Made by a program: the position numbers and the translations under genes
Shown: piece by piece, positions 1-7,623 of the stretch
How the letters are laid out: each line of letters starts with the position of its first letter
Position numbering within the stretch: the stretch's first letter is position 1
From: Pseudomonadota bacterium
Lineage (GTDB): Bacteria > Pseudomonadota > Gammaproteobacteria > Burkholderiales > Thiobacillaceae
Assembly: GCA_021847385.1 (NCBI GenBank)
Contig: JAJZTV010000024.1
Span: 1 to 15,057, forward strand
Direction of reading: 5' to 3'
DNA: 15,057 nt
Notes under the pieces: model-generated
Seen by the model: the letters and a program-made list of their open reading frames with translations, nothing else
The model's database searches: none
What the model was told of the DNA's origin: nothing

Positions 1-1
1 T

Positions 2-1165
2 TTCGAGCTTGAGACCCTGGCCGTGCGTGCGGGTACCGTACGCAGCCAGTTCAACGAGCATTCCGAGGCGGTATTCCTGACCTCGAGCTTTGTGTTCAAC
101 AGCGCCGCCGAGGCGGCCGCGCGCTTCTCCGGTGCCGAGCCGGGCAATATCTACGCGCGCTTCACCAATCCGACCGTAACCATGTTCGAGCAGCGCCTCG
201 CTGCTTTGGAAGGGGCCGAGCGTTGCGTCGCATTTTCTTCCGGCATGGCCGCGATCCTCGCGACGGTGATGGGTTTGATGAAGGCGGGCGAGCATGTCGT
301 CGCGTCACGCTCGATCTTCGGCTCGACCGTGCAGTTGTTCAACAACATCCTGGGCCGCTTCGGCGTCGAGACTACCTTCGTCTCGCCGACCGATCCCGAG
401 GAATGGCGCCGTGCGGTCAAGCCGAACACCCGGCTGTTCTTCTTGGAGTCGCCGTCCAATCCGCTGACCGAGGTGAGCGACATCGCTGCCTTGGCCGCTA
501 TCGCCCATGCGTCGGGTGCTTGGCTGGCGGTCGACAACTGCTTCTGTTCACCGGCCTTGCAGCAGCCGCTTAAGTTGGGGGCCGATATCGTCATCCATTC
601 GGCCACCAAGTATCTGGACGGCCAAGGTCGCGTGCTCGGTGGCGCGGTGCTGGGCAAGAATGAGCTCATGGAAGGGGTGTATACCTTCCTGCGTACGGCG
701 GGCCCGACGCTGTCCGCCTTCAATGCCTGGGTGCTGCTCAAGGGCATGGAGACCTTGAGCCTGCGCATGGATGCGCATTCGCGCCATGCGCTGGAGCTGG
801 CGACTTGGCTTGAGGCGCAGCCCAAGGTCAGCCGCGTGCTGTACCCGGGGCTGCCGTCGCACCCGCAGCACGCGCTCGCGATGCGGCAGCAGAAGACCGG
901 CGGCGGCATCGTCGCCTTCGACGTGGTCGGCGGCAAGGATGCCGCCTGGCAGGTGATCGACGCGACCCGACTCATGTCGATTACCGCCAACCTGGGCGAC
1001 ACCAAGACCACCATCACCCATCCGGCCACGACCACGCACAGCCGGATGACGCCGGAGCAGCGAGCCGAGGCCGGTATCGGCGACGGGCTGATTCGCATTG
1101 CGGTCGGCCTGGAGTCGGTGGTCGACCTCAAGGCCGATCTGGCACGCGGATTGGCCAAGCTATGA
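2..1165 (+). CDS. metZ: O-succinylhomoserine sulfhydrylase, 5'-truncated by the window edge
   Basis: PLP-dependent enzyme of the Cys/Met-metabolism family. It makes homocysteine directly from O-succinylhomoserine and sulfide in cytoplasmic methionine synthesis. The frame is open from base 2 (FELETLAVRAG...), which matches the usual N-terminal part of MetZ, so the true start is outside the window; the GTG at 23 is internal. Visible family features are YARFTNPT near the N-terminus, the SSGMAAI cofactor-binding stretch, and SATKYLDGQ with the Schiff-base lysine encoded at 608-610. The C-terminal THPATTTHSRM stretch is typical of the family. About 388 residues are visible, so only a few are missing. 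The stop overlaps the next gene by 4 bp, suggesting co-transcription. Choosing MetZ over MetB or MetY rests on overall resemblance and is less certain than the family. Confidence 0.9.
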   Translation, partial: FELETLAVRAGTVRSQFNEHSEAVFLTSSFVFNSAAEAAARFSGAEPGNIYARFTNPTVTMFEQRLAALEGAERCVAFSSGMAAILATVMGLMKAGEHVVASRSIFGSTVQLFNNILGRFGVETTFVSPTDPEEWRRAVKPNTRLFFLESPSNPLTEVSDIAALAAIAHASGAWLAVDNCFCSPALQQPLKLGADIVIHSATKYLDGQGRVLGGAVLGKNELMEGVYTFLRTAGPTLSAFNAWVLLKGMETLSLRMDAHSRHALELATWLEAQPKVSRVLYPGLPSHPQHALAMRQQKTGGGIVAFDVVGGKDAAWQVIDATRLMSITANLGDTKTTITHPATTTHSRMTPEQRAEAGIGDGLIRIAVGLESVVDLKADLARGLAKL

Positions 1166-1800
1166 AGGCGTTTTGGCTGATGTTCGGCCTGTTGCCGGCA
1201 TGGGCCGGTGCGGCCACGATGACGGAGATCGTCTACCAGGACAGCGACCCTGGCGAGGCGCCGTATCTAAGCCGCATCCTGGCCTATGGCGACAAGCTGC
1301 GTTTGGACTACGGCGTGGATGCCGAGGACTTCACGCTGTTCGATCGGCACGCCGGCAAGGTCTATATCGTCGCGCACGACAGCGAGCGCATCACCGAGAT
1401 TAGCGCGTCGAAAAGGTCGGTCGCCTTGCCGAAGGGCTGGCGCTTGAATATGGCCGACACGGCACCGCAGACGCGGCAATTGAGCGTGAATGGCCAGCTT
1501 TGCCTGGAGGTGCGCTCGGCCCCATTGTTGCCGGACGAGGCGCGCCTGCTGGCCGATCTGCGCCGCGCCTTGGCGGCGAGCCAGGCAAAGGCCTGGCAGT
1601 CGACCCCGATCGAGCTGCGCGATCCATGTGCCCTGGCGGTGGATGGGGTGAGGGCGGGTTTCGAATATGAAAACGGTTTGCCGCTGTCGATCCGCTATGC
1701 CGATGGCCGCAGTCGCAGCTATCGCAGCCATTCGGCGCGCGCGGCGCGGCCCGAGCTATTCGAACTGCCGGCGAGCTACAAGCACTTCAATCTAAAGTAA
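1162..1800 (+). CDS. Conserved secreted/periplasmic protein of unknown function
   Basis: I do not recognise a named family. The 212-residue product starts with a signal peptide (MKAFWLMFGLLPAWAGAA, likely cleaved after about residue 18). The mature part resembles small beta-rich periplasmic proteins in which lines such as LRLDYG, DFTLFDRHAGKVYIV and ITEI describe a read-out-like beta sheet. Two cysteines (QLCLEV and RDPCALA) could form a disulfide in the periplasm. The ATG lies in the ATGA overlap with the metZ stop, so translation is probably coupled; no good Shine-Dalgarno is visible. The 3' end overlaps lpxH on the opposite strand by 14 bp. No functional link to methionine synthesis is evident. 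Confidence 0.8.
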   Translation: MKAFWLMFGLLPAWAGAATMTEIVYQDSDPGEAPYLSRILAYGDKLRLDYGVDAEDFTLFDRHAGKVYIVAHDSERITEISASKRSVALPKGWRLNMADTAPQTRQLSVNGQLCLEVRSAPLLPDEARLLADLRRALAASQAKAWQSTPIELRDPCALAVDGVRAGFEYENGLPLSIRYADGRSRSYRSHSARAARPELFELPASYKHFNLK

Positions 1801-2521
1801 ACGCCGCGCAACCGGCCGCATCGCAGCGCAAATAACCGCCGCCTTCGTACCAATCGGGCAGCACCCAGCGTTCGCAGCGGTGGCCGTCGATCTCATGCAC
1901 ATGCCGGGCCGGTCTATGGGTATGGCCGTGGATCAGGCGCGGGTAGCCATGGGTGCGCAGGGTGGCGGCCACGGCCTCGCCATTCACGTCCATGATCGCC
2001 ATCGCCTTCCCGGCCTTTTCGTGTTCGCTTTGTTCGCGCAGGGCTTGTGCCATCTGTCGCCGTTCGGCGTAGGGCTTGGCGAGGAAGGCCGCTTGCCAGC
2101 CGGGCTCGCGCACTTGCTGGCGAAAGGCTTGATACCGGCGGTCGTCGGTGCAGAAGGCGTCGCCGTGCGACAACAAGGTCGGGCTGCCGTGGATGTCCAA
2201 CACCTGCGGGTCGCGCAACAGGCTTGCGCCGGCTGCGTGCAAGAACCGCTCGCCCAACAGGAAGTCGCGGTTGCCATGCATCAGGTAGATGCGAACACCT
2301 TTGCGCTGCAATTCGGCCAAGTCTTGGACGATCTCGCGGTGGAAGGGCAGGTCGAGTTCGTCGTCGCCGACCCAGGCCTCGAACAGGTCGCCCAGGATAT
2401 ACAGCGCCTCCGCCTGCGTCGCCGCAGCGCGGAGGAACTGTTTGAACAAGGCGGTCGCCCGCGGCAGTGCCGGGCTCAAATGCAGGTCGGCGATGAACAG
2501 GCTATGGCCGGCGGCGGGCAT
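1787..2521 (-). CDS. lpxH: UDP-2,3-diacylglucosamine diphosphatase (lipid A biosynthesis)
   Basis: Calcineurin-like metallophosphatase that hydrolyses UDP-2,3-diacylglucosamine to lipid X and UMP at the inner membrane, the fourth step of the Raetz pathway. The metal-site motifs occur in order: ADLHL (Asp12, His14), GDLFEAWVGDDE (Asp45), HGNRDFLLG (Asn84), LSHGD (His119) and HGHTHRPA (His198, His200). LPDWYEGGGYL near the C-terminus is also characteristic of LpxH. The 244-residue length fits the family (about 240). The gene is last in a minus-strand run after ppiB with a 22-bp gap. The ATG at 2521 places the first motif at the usual distance from the start, although its Shine-Dalgarno is weak. 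The 3' end runs 14 bp into the convergent secreted-protein gene. Confidence 0.95.
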   Translation of the reverse strand: MPAAGHSLFIADLHLSPALPRATALFKQFLRAAATQAEALYILGDLFEAWVGDDELDLPFHREIVQDLAELQRKGVRIYLMHGNRDFLLGERFLHAAGASLLRDPQVLDIHGSPTLLSHGDAFCTDDRRYQAFRQQVREPGWQAAFLAKPYAERRQMAQALREQSEHEKAGKAMAIMDVNGEAVAATLRTHGYPRLIHGHTHRPARHVHEIDGHRCERWVLPDWYEGGGYLRCDAAGCAAFTLD

Positions 2522-2543
2522 GAATCGAAGCCGCGTATGCGCT

Positions 2544-3038
2544 TCAGTCGACGATCTCGGCCTTCTCGATCAGCACGCTCTCGGTCGGCACGTCCTGGTG
2601 GCCGCCGCGGTTGCCGGTCTGCACGGCCCTGATCCGGTCGACCACGTCCTGGCCTTCGACCACCTGGCCGAACACGCAGTAGCCGTAGCCGCGCGCCGAC
2701 GGTTCGGTGAAGTCGAGGAAGTTGTTGTCCTTGACGTTGATGAAGAACTGGGCAGTGGCCGAATGCGGGTTGGGCGTGCGGGCCATGGCGATGGTGTAGG
2801 CCGTGTTCTTCAGGCCGTTGTGCGCCTCGTTCTGGATCGGGGCACGGGTCTCTTTCTGCTCCATATCGGCGGTAAAGCCGCCGCCCTGGATCATGAAGCC
2901 GTCGATCACGCGATGGAAGATGGTGTTGTCGTAGAAGCCGTCGCGCACATACTGCAGGAAGTTGTTGACGGTGTCCGGGGCCTTTTCGGCGTCGAGTTGC
3001 AGTTTGATAGCGCCGAAATTGGTATGCAGAATGACCAT
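2544..3038 (-). CDS. ppiB: Peptidyl-prolyl cis-trans isomerase, cyclophilin type (cytoplasmic)
   Basis: Cyclophilin catalysing cis-trans isomerisation of Xaa-Pro bonds during protein folding. The 164-residue product is a single cyclophilin domain. Active-site features are visible: FHRVI with the catalytic Arg43, GFMIQGGG (Phe48, Gln51), the AMART stretch, and ATAQFFINV. The N-terminus (MVILHTNFGAIKL) is that of the short bacterial PpiB form, with no signal peptide, so it should be cytoplasmic. AGGAAA precedes the ATG by about 7 nt, supporting this start. It lies 27 bp after the L,D-transpeptidase gene and 22 bp before lpxH on the same strand, so it is probably part of the four-gene operon. 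Confidence 0.95.
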   Translation of the reverse strand: MVILHTNFGAIKLQLDAEKAPDTVNNFLQYVRDGFYDNTIFHRVIDGFMIQGGGFTADMEQKETRAPIQNEAHNGLKNTAYTIAMARTPNPHSATAQFFINVKDNNFLDFTEPSARGYGYCVFGQVVEGQDVVDRIRAVQTGNRGGHQDVPTESVLIEKAEIVD

Positions 3039-3065
3039 GGGGTGTTTCCTAACGGTGAAGTGAAA

Positions 3066-4337
3066 TTAGCGGGTAAGTGCGGCGATGCGTTTCTCGCCGT
3101 CGATGGTTTTTTCCAGCGCGATACGCCATTCCTTGTCTTCCAGGCGCAGATACAAGCGCTTGCGCGAAGCGTCGGTGAATTTGTCGCTGGCATAGTCTTG
3201 CTGGAATGTCGTGACGGCGAGGTCCTCGTCGCCGAAGCGATAGAGATAGAGGCTGGCGTCCGACAGCGCGACGCGAATCCAGGTCTTGTCCGATAGATTG
3301 CGGCGCTTGCCTTCGGCCCAGGTACGGCCGGCGCCCTGCAAGAAGCTGCTCGAGTAATGCCGCAGGAACTGCTCGACATTGCGGCTTTCCCAGTCCGAGC
3401 GCCATTGCGCCAACTCGTCGAGCATGGCTTGGCGGTAATCGCTCCAGGCCTTGTGCTCCAGCCATTCAACCCGTTCCGTGATGACGATGGGCGTGCCGGG
3501 TTTGACCCACTGGCCCAATTCGTTCAAATCAGGATTGGTCAACACCAGGCAGCCGTCGCTGGCGCGCGGCGCCCGGTTGTAAGTGTTGGACGGCGTGCCA
3601 TGCAGCCAGATGCCATGGCCGCTGCGGCCTTGCACCTGATCCCACTCGTTCGGATAGCTGATCGGGAAAGCGCCATCGCCATAGAGATCGGCCAGCTTGT
3701 CGCGCGGCAATTCGCCGGTGAGGCTATAGACGCCGATCGGCGTGCGCTTGTCGCCCTCGCTGCGCTTGTCGGTGCCGTTGCGGCCGATGGTCAGGTAATA
3801 GTCGCGGCGCAGGCGTGGCTCACCGTTGACGTTTTCGAACAGATACAGCCGGGCGCGACTGGCATCGGCCAACAGCACGTACTTTTGTTCGGCGGCTAAT
3901 TGCAGCAGGTTCTTGGGCAGCAGATCGGCGCCGGGTTGGTCCAGATAGCGCATCAGCCGCAGCCGGGCCTCTTCGCGCAAATCGGACAACGGCTGTTCGG
4001 CGCCCCGAACCGAGGCGGCGCCCAGGGTCGGCAGCGGTTTGCTGCGGGCCAGCAACAAATCGCCTTTAATCAGGTGGGCCAGCTTGAAGTCGGGGCGAAT
4101 CGCGATGACCTTGTCGACTTCCTTCAACGCATCGTCCAGACGGCTGGCGCGAATGGCCTCGAGGGTCTGCGCGATCAGCGCATCGGGCGAGGGCAGGTAG
4201 CGGCTATTGTCGGCCAGTTTGGTCGGCCGCTCGGCGGCGAGGACCGAGCCGGCCAGCAGGCCCAAGCAAGCGGCAAAGCACAGTTTGCGCAGCACAGAAA
4301 ACACCACTTGGCTTAACGTTCCTCGACGATCTTCCAT
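3066..4337 (-). CDS. L,D-transpeptidase/carboxypeptidase (YkuD domain) with C-terminal NTF2-like domain
   Basis: Exported peptidoglycan enzyme. Order of parts: signal peptide (about residues 15-35), one TPR-like helical pair (about 52-100), YkuD catalytic domain (about 150-275), and an NTF2-like C-terminal domain (about 300-423). The catalytic motif is IWLHGTP with His246, then RASDGCLVL with Cys263. The SDGC variant and the NTF2-like tail resemble Helicobacter Csd6, an L,D-carboxypeptidase that trims stem peptides, so it may trim rather than crosslink. The ATG at 4337 overlaps the upstream TPR gene by 25 bp and has AGGG 6 nt before it. A GTG at 4307, just after the upstream stop and preceded by GAGGAA, would give a more typical short signal peptide and is a real alternative. 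The tail resembles that of the neighbouring TPR protein. Confidence 0.88.
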   Translation of the reverse strand: MEDRRGTLSQVVFSVLRKLCFAACLGLLAGSVLAAERPTKLADNSRYLPSPDALIAQTLEAIRASRLDDALKEVDKVIAIRPDFKLAHLIKGDLLLARSKPLPTLGAASVRGAEQPLSDLREEARLRLMRYLDQPGADLLPKNLLQLAAEQKYVLLADASRARLYLFENVNGEPRLRRDYYLTIGRNGTDKRSEGDKRTPIGVYSLTGELPRDKLADLYGDGAFPISYPNEWDQVQGRSGHGIWLHGTPSNTYNRAPRASDGCLVLTNPDLNELGQWVKPGTPIVITERVEWLEHKAWSDYRQAMLDELAQWRSDWESRNVEQFLRHYSSSFLQGAGRTWAEGKRRNLSDKTWIRVALSDASLYLYRFGDEDLAVTTFQQDYASDKFTDASRKRLYLRLEDKEWRIALEKTIDGEKRIAALTR

Positions 4338-5350
4338 GTGCCGCCCTGTTTTTCCAGGGTGATGCGCTTGTTGGAATTGGCCTTCAGGATGTTCGATTCA
4401 TAGCGCTGCTTGAAGCTCGCCACGACCTGATGGCCTTTGACCTCGATTTTGACATTCGACAGTTCGACCTTGATGCTGGTCGGCCGGGTCACCCGGTCAC
4501 GCCGTTCCTCGGCCCAATCGGTATGGCTCTTCTTGTTGGCCTTGTAGTCGTCGGCATAGAACGACAGATAAGCGTCGGCATCGCGCCGGCTCCAGGCATC
4601 GGCCCAGGCTTGCAGCAGTTTTTGTGCGGCGGCCTTCGGCTCGGCCGGCAGGACCAGCGGCTTGACGGTCTTGGCCGGCGTGGTTTCGGCTTTGGCCTCC
4701 GGCTTGTCCGTTGCCGCTTGGGCTGGCTTGTCGCGCGCAGGCATTTCCGGGATCGGCGGTGCCGGCTCGGTGCTCAAGGCGGCGGTCTTGGCCGCGGCCG
4801 GCTTGCTCGGCTGCTTGTTCTTGCCGGCATCGGCCAAGCGCGGCGGGCCGAAGATGTCCTTGATCAGCGACAGCTTGGTCTGTGCGGAGACATTGCCCTT
4901 GTCCAGTTGCAGGGCCTTGTCGTAGGCCTGCGACGCCATCTTGGCGTAGATGTCGCCCAGGTTTTCGTGGGCGGTGGCATAGCTGGGGTGGGTGCGAATC
5001 GCCATCTCCAGGCTGTTCTTGGCCTTGTCGAACTGGCCCTGGGCGGCATAGAGCACGGCCAGGTTGTTGTAGGGTTCGGGCAGTTCCGGGTAGTCCTCGG
5101 TGAGGTCGGTGAATACGCGAATGGCGTCTTGCGTACGGTTCAGCTCGGTCAGTACCAGCCCCTTCAAGAAGCGCGCCTGGGCCTCTTTCGGGTGCGTGGT
5201 CAAATAGGCGTTGACCTTCTCCAGCGCAGCCGGATATTGGCCTTGCTTGAAGGCCTGGCTGGCGTCTTGCAGGGAGGGCGTGGCGGCCGCGAATGCCGCG
5301 CTGTAGAGAAGGGTGCCGAGGCCGAGGATGAAGAAGCGTGCAGAGGTCAT
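4313..5350 (-). CDS. Exported TPR protein with Ala/Pro/Lys-rich linker and NTF2-like C-terminal domain
   Basis: The 345-residue product has a signal peptide (MTSARFFILGLGTLLYSAAFA, cleavage near residue 21-23). About four TPR-type helical repeats follow (about 26-165), with FKQGQYPAAL, EPYNNLAVLYAAQGQFDKA and ATAHENLGDIYAK as the clearest. A low-complexity linker rich in Ala, Pro, Lys and Glu spans about 170-240. The NTF2-like domain (about 241-345) contains LLQAWADAWSRRDADAYLSFY and ends in TWKIVEER. The linker suggests a flexible periplasmic arm joining a protein-binding part to a ligand- or partner-binding part. It is the first gene of the minus-strand operon and overlaps the transpeptidase gene, so a role as its partner or scaffold is a fair inference. 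No catalytic residues are visible. Confidence 0.85.
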   Translation of the reverse strand: MTSARFFILGLGTLLYSAAFAAATPSLQDASQAFKQGQYPAALEKVNAYLTTHPKEAQARFLKGLVLTELNRTQDAIRVFTDLTEDYPELPEPYNNLAVLYAAQGQFDKAKNSLEMAIRTHPSYATAHENLGDIYAKMASQAYDKALQLDKGNVSAQTKLSLIKDIFGPPRLADAGKNKQPSKPAAAKTAALSTEPAPPIPEMPARDKPAQAATDKPEAKAETTPAKTVKPLVLPAEPKAAAQKLLQAWADAWSRRDADAYLSFYADDYKANKKSHTDWAEERRDRVTRPTSIKVELSNVKIEVKGHQVVASFKQRYESNILKANSNKRITLEKQGGTWKIVEER

Positions 5351-5465
5351 TGTGCTATACTTTTTCTCGATTTTTGCGGGATCGCAACTGCCTGAATTTT
5401 AGCAGTCAAACAGAAAATATCACACAGCCGGCCCCTTGCGGCACAAACCCTTCCAGAACTTAGGC
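5351..5465. promoter_or_regulatory. Divergent promoter region between the envelope operon and glnS
   Basis: This 115-bp AT-richer spacer separates two divergent transcription units and must hold both promoters, but neither is clear-cut. For the minus-strand operon, TTGACT (5409-5404) followed after 17 bp by a poor -10, TGCGAT (5386-5381), is the best -35-type match. For glnS, TATACT at 5356-5361 resembles a -10 but lacks a recognisable -35. A short perfect inverted repeat, TTGCG-GGAT-CGCAA, occupies 5374-5387. Confidence 0.35.
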
Positions 5466-7151
5466 ATGAATAGCCACATACCGCCCGTTCAGCACTTCAT
5501 CCGCACCGTCATCGACCAAGACCTGGCCTCGGGCAAGCACAGCGCCATCCAGACCCGCTTTCCGCCCGAGCCGAACGGTTACCTGCACATCGGCCACGCC
5601 AAGTCGATCTGCCTCAACTTCGGCCTGGCCGTCGATTACCAAGGCCGATGCAACCTGCGCTTCGACGACACCAACCCGGAGAAGGAGAGCACCGAATACG
5701 CCCAGGCCATCCAGGAAGACGTGCAGTGGCTGGGCTTTCAGTGGGCGGGCGAGGTGCGCTGGGCCTCGGACTATTTCGAGAAGCTCTACGGCTTCGCGGT
5801 CGAACTGATTCAGAAGGGCCTGGCCTATGTCGACGACCTGACGCCGGAGCAGATGCGCGAATACCGCGGCACGCTGACCGAGAAGGGCAGGAACAGCCCC
5901 TACCGCGACCGTAGCGTGGCCGAGAACCTGGACCTGTTCGCCCGCATGCGCGCCGGCGAGTTCGCCGATGGGGCCAAGACCCTGCGGCTCAAGATCGACA
6001 TGGCCGCCCCCAACATCAACCTGCGCGACCCGGTGATCTACCGCATCCGCCGGGCGCACCACATCCGCACCGGCGATGCCTGGGTGATCTACCCGATGTA
6101 CGACTACACCCACTGCATCTCCGATGCGCTGGAAGGCATCACCCATTCGCTGTGCACCCTGGAGTTCGAGGACCACCGCCCGCTGTACGACTGGGTGCTG
6201 GACCACATCTCGGTGCCCTGCCACCCGCAGCAGATCGAGTTCTCCCGGCTGGAGCTGCACTACACCGTCACTAGCAAGCGCAAGCTCTTGCAACTGGTGA
6301 CCCAGGGTCGGGTCGCCGGCTGGGACGACCCGCGCATGCCCACCATCCACGGCATGCGTCGGCGCGGCTACACGCCGGAAGGCATCCGCGAATTCGCCCG
6401 GCGCATCGGCATCTCCAAGAGCGAGAACGTGGTCGACATGGCCGTGCTCGAAGGCGCCATCCGCGAAGACCTGGAAGCCAAGGCCCCGCGCGTAATGGCG
6501 GTGATCCGCCCGTTGAAGGTCACGCTGACCAATTTCCAGGCCGGCGTTACCGCCAGCCGCTCGGCCGGCTTCCACCCCAACCATCCGGAATTCGGCGAGC
6601 GCGACGTACCCATCGCCAAAGAGATCTGGATCGAGCAGGACGACTTCGCCGAGACCCCGCCCGCCGGCTGGCAGCGCCTGACGCTAGGGGGCGAGGTGCG
6701 CCTGCGCTATTCCTATGTCATCAAGTGCGACGAAGTGGTGAAGGATGCCGCCGGCAACGTCACCGAGCTGCGCTGCTCCATCGACCACGACACCCTGGGC
6801 AAGAACCCCCAGGGCCGCAAGGTCAAGGGTGTCATCCACTGGGTCTCGGCCGAACACGCCGTGCCCGCCGAGATCCGCCTGTACGACCGCCTGTTCACCG
6901 ACCCCGAGCCGGACGGCCACAAGGACCGCGACTTCCTCGAATTCATCAACCCGCATTCATTGGAAACAGTGCAAGGCTGGGTCGAGCCGGTGGTGGCCCA
7001 GGCCGCACCCGAGACCCGCTACCAGTTCGAGCGCTTGGGCTATTTCTGCGCCGACCGCTTCGACCACCAGCCGGGCCAAGGTCGCTCAGCCCGGCCGGTA
7101 TTCAATCGGGCGGTGACGCTGAAGGATTCCTGGGCGAAAGAGCAGGGCTGA
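5466..7151 (+). CDS. glnS: Glutaminyl-tRNA synthetase
   Basis: Class I aminoacyl-tRNA synthetase that charges tRNA-Gln in the cytoplasm. The ATG at 5466 gives 561 residues, close to E. coli GlnRS (554), and puts FIRTVIDQDLASGKH and the class I signature PPEPNGYLHIGHAKS (HIGH at 41-44) where expected. The KMSKS-equivalent loop reads VTSKRKL (Thr269-Ser270-Lys271), where E. coli has VMSKRKL; the catalytic SK pair is retained. RFDDTNPEKE, CISDALEGITHSLCTLEFEDHRPLYDW and the C-terminal beta-barrel region are all present, ending RAVTLKDSWAKEQG. A longer TTG-initiated reading from 5436 adds residues not typical of the family, so I rejected it. Wobble positions are very GC-rich, as expected for a highly expressed gene. 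A degraded copy of its 3' end lies at 12112-12181. Confidence 0.97.
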   Translation: MNSHIPPVQHFIRTVIDQDLASGKHSAIQTRFPPEPNGYLHIGHAKSICLNFGLAVDYQGRCNLRFDDTNPEKESTEYAQAIQEDVQWLGFQWAGEVRWASDYFEKLYGFAVELIQKGLAYVDDLTPEQMREYRGTLTEKGRNSPYRDRSVAENLDLFARMRAGEFADGAKTLRLKIDMAAPNINLRDPVIYRIRRAHHIRTGDAWVIYPMYDYTHCISDALEGITHSLCTLEFEDHRPLYDWVLDHISVPCHPQQIEFSRLELHYTVTSKRKLLQLVTQGRVAGWDDPRMPTIHGMRRRGYTPEGIREFARRIGISKSENVVDMAVLEGAIREDLEAKAPRVMAVIRPLKVTLTNFQAGVTASRSAGFHPNHPEFGERDVPIAKEIWIEQDDFAETPPAGWQRLTLGGEVRLRYSYVIKCDEVVKDAAGNVTELRCSIDHDTLGKNPQGRKVKGVIHWVSAEHAVPAEIRLYDRLFTDPEPDGHKDRDFLEFINPHSLETVQGWVEPVVAQAAPETRYQFERLGYFCADRFDHQPGQGRSARPVFNRAVTLKDSWAKEQG

Positions 7152-7170
7152 CGCCTGCTGCGCTCTCATG

Positions 7171-7197
7171 AAAAGGCCCGCTGATGCGGGCTTTTTT
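7171..7197 (+). terminator. Rho-independent terminator of glnS
   Basis: A perfect 6-bp GC stem, GCCCGC (7176-7181) and GCGGGC (7186-7191), surrounds a TGAT loop and is followed by six T residues (7192-7197). The A-run at 7171-7174 pairs with the T-run, which would also let it act, more weakly, on the opposite strand. It begins 20 bp after the glnS stop. Confidence 0.9.
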
Positions 7198-7623
7198 GTC
7201 GGTCTTGGCGCCTGAAACCTTGGCCATGCGGCCGCCATGGCCGGCAACACGCCGATGCCGGGGGCGAAATGGGACGTTTCACTCCGCTTTTAGTTCACCC
7301 AAATCGGGAGATCGCTGCTACATAACTTAATGCAATGTAAATTGCCTTAATGAAGCCTTGTGCTAGAAGTAAATACGGCTGTTAAAAACAATACGGGGTT
7401 GCGTTTCTCATCGATCGAACTTCAAAGAAGGGCTGCAGGTGAACTCATTGCCATTAATGCCAAATTTCAGGGGAATCCGCCATCGGCCTGAAATGGGCAG
7501 GCTTTTCATGGCCGTTTTTCCCTCAGGTCTCCGAGGTCGGTATTTCAGTGCTTCCCTGCGTCCCTGCCGTCGGCAGATGCCATCCACATCTTCCTCGGTC
7601 AGAGGGCGGAACCGGGTCGAGCC
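7198..7623 (+). promoter_or_regulatory. Non-coding upstream region of the signalling operon
   Basis: This stretch of about 425 bp holds no convincing gene. A 62-codon GTG frame at 7439-7627 has unstructured, Arg/Ser/Pro-rich sequence and looks spurious. The part from about 7310 to 7400 is distinctly AT-rich and is where a promoter is expected. TTGTGC (7358-7363), then 16 bp, then TGTTAA (7380-7385) is a weak sigma-70-like candidate. If correct, the leader would be over 200 nt long. A 24-bp dyad sits just upstream of it and is listed separately. Confidence 0.4.
7327..7350. promoter_or_regulatory. 24-bp dyad, candidate operator upstream of the signalling operon
   Basis: The half-sites are TTAAtGCAAT (7327-7336) and ATTGCcTTAA (7341-7350) around a GTAA centre. 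Nine of ten positions are symmetric; only T7331/C7346 breaks the symmetry. It has no T-run and a weak AT-rich stem, so a protein-binding site is more likely than a terminator. The regulator is unknown. Confidence 0.45.

Noticed and set aside
151..1158. Long open frame on the minus strand opposite metZ
   Set aside because: It shadows a well-supported gene in GC-rich DNA; the translation is Ser/Ala/Arg-rich with no recognisable domain.
4430..5395. 321-codon plus-strand open frame opposite the TPR gene
   Set aside because: Gly/Leu/Val/Arg-rich low-complexity translation, with no ribosome site; the opposite strand has a signal peptide, TPRs and an NTF2-like domain.
5436..5465. TTG-initiated N-terminal extension of glnS
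   Set aside because: The extra ten residues are not typical of GlnRS; the ATG at 5466 matches the family start.
5460..6584. 374-codon minus-strand open frame opposite glnS
   Set aside because: An antisense shadow of the strongly conserved GlnRS coding sequence.
7614..7623. Third copy of GGGTCGAGCC directly before the kinase start codon, matching part of the glnS repeat
   Set aside because: Ten bases only, with no extension on either side. It could be a trace of the insertion event, but chance in GC-rich DNA is sufficient.
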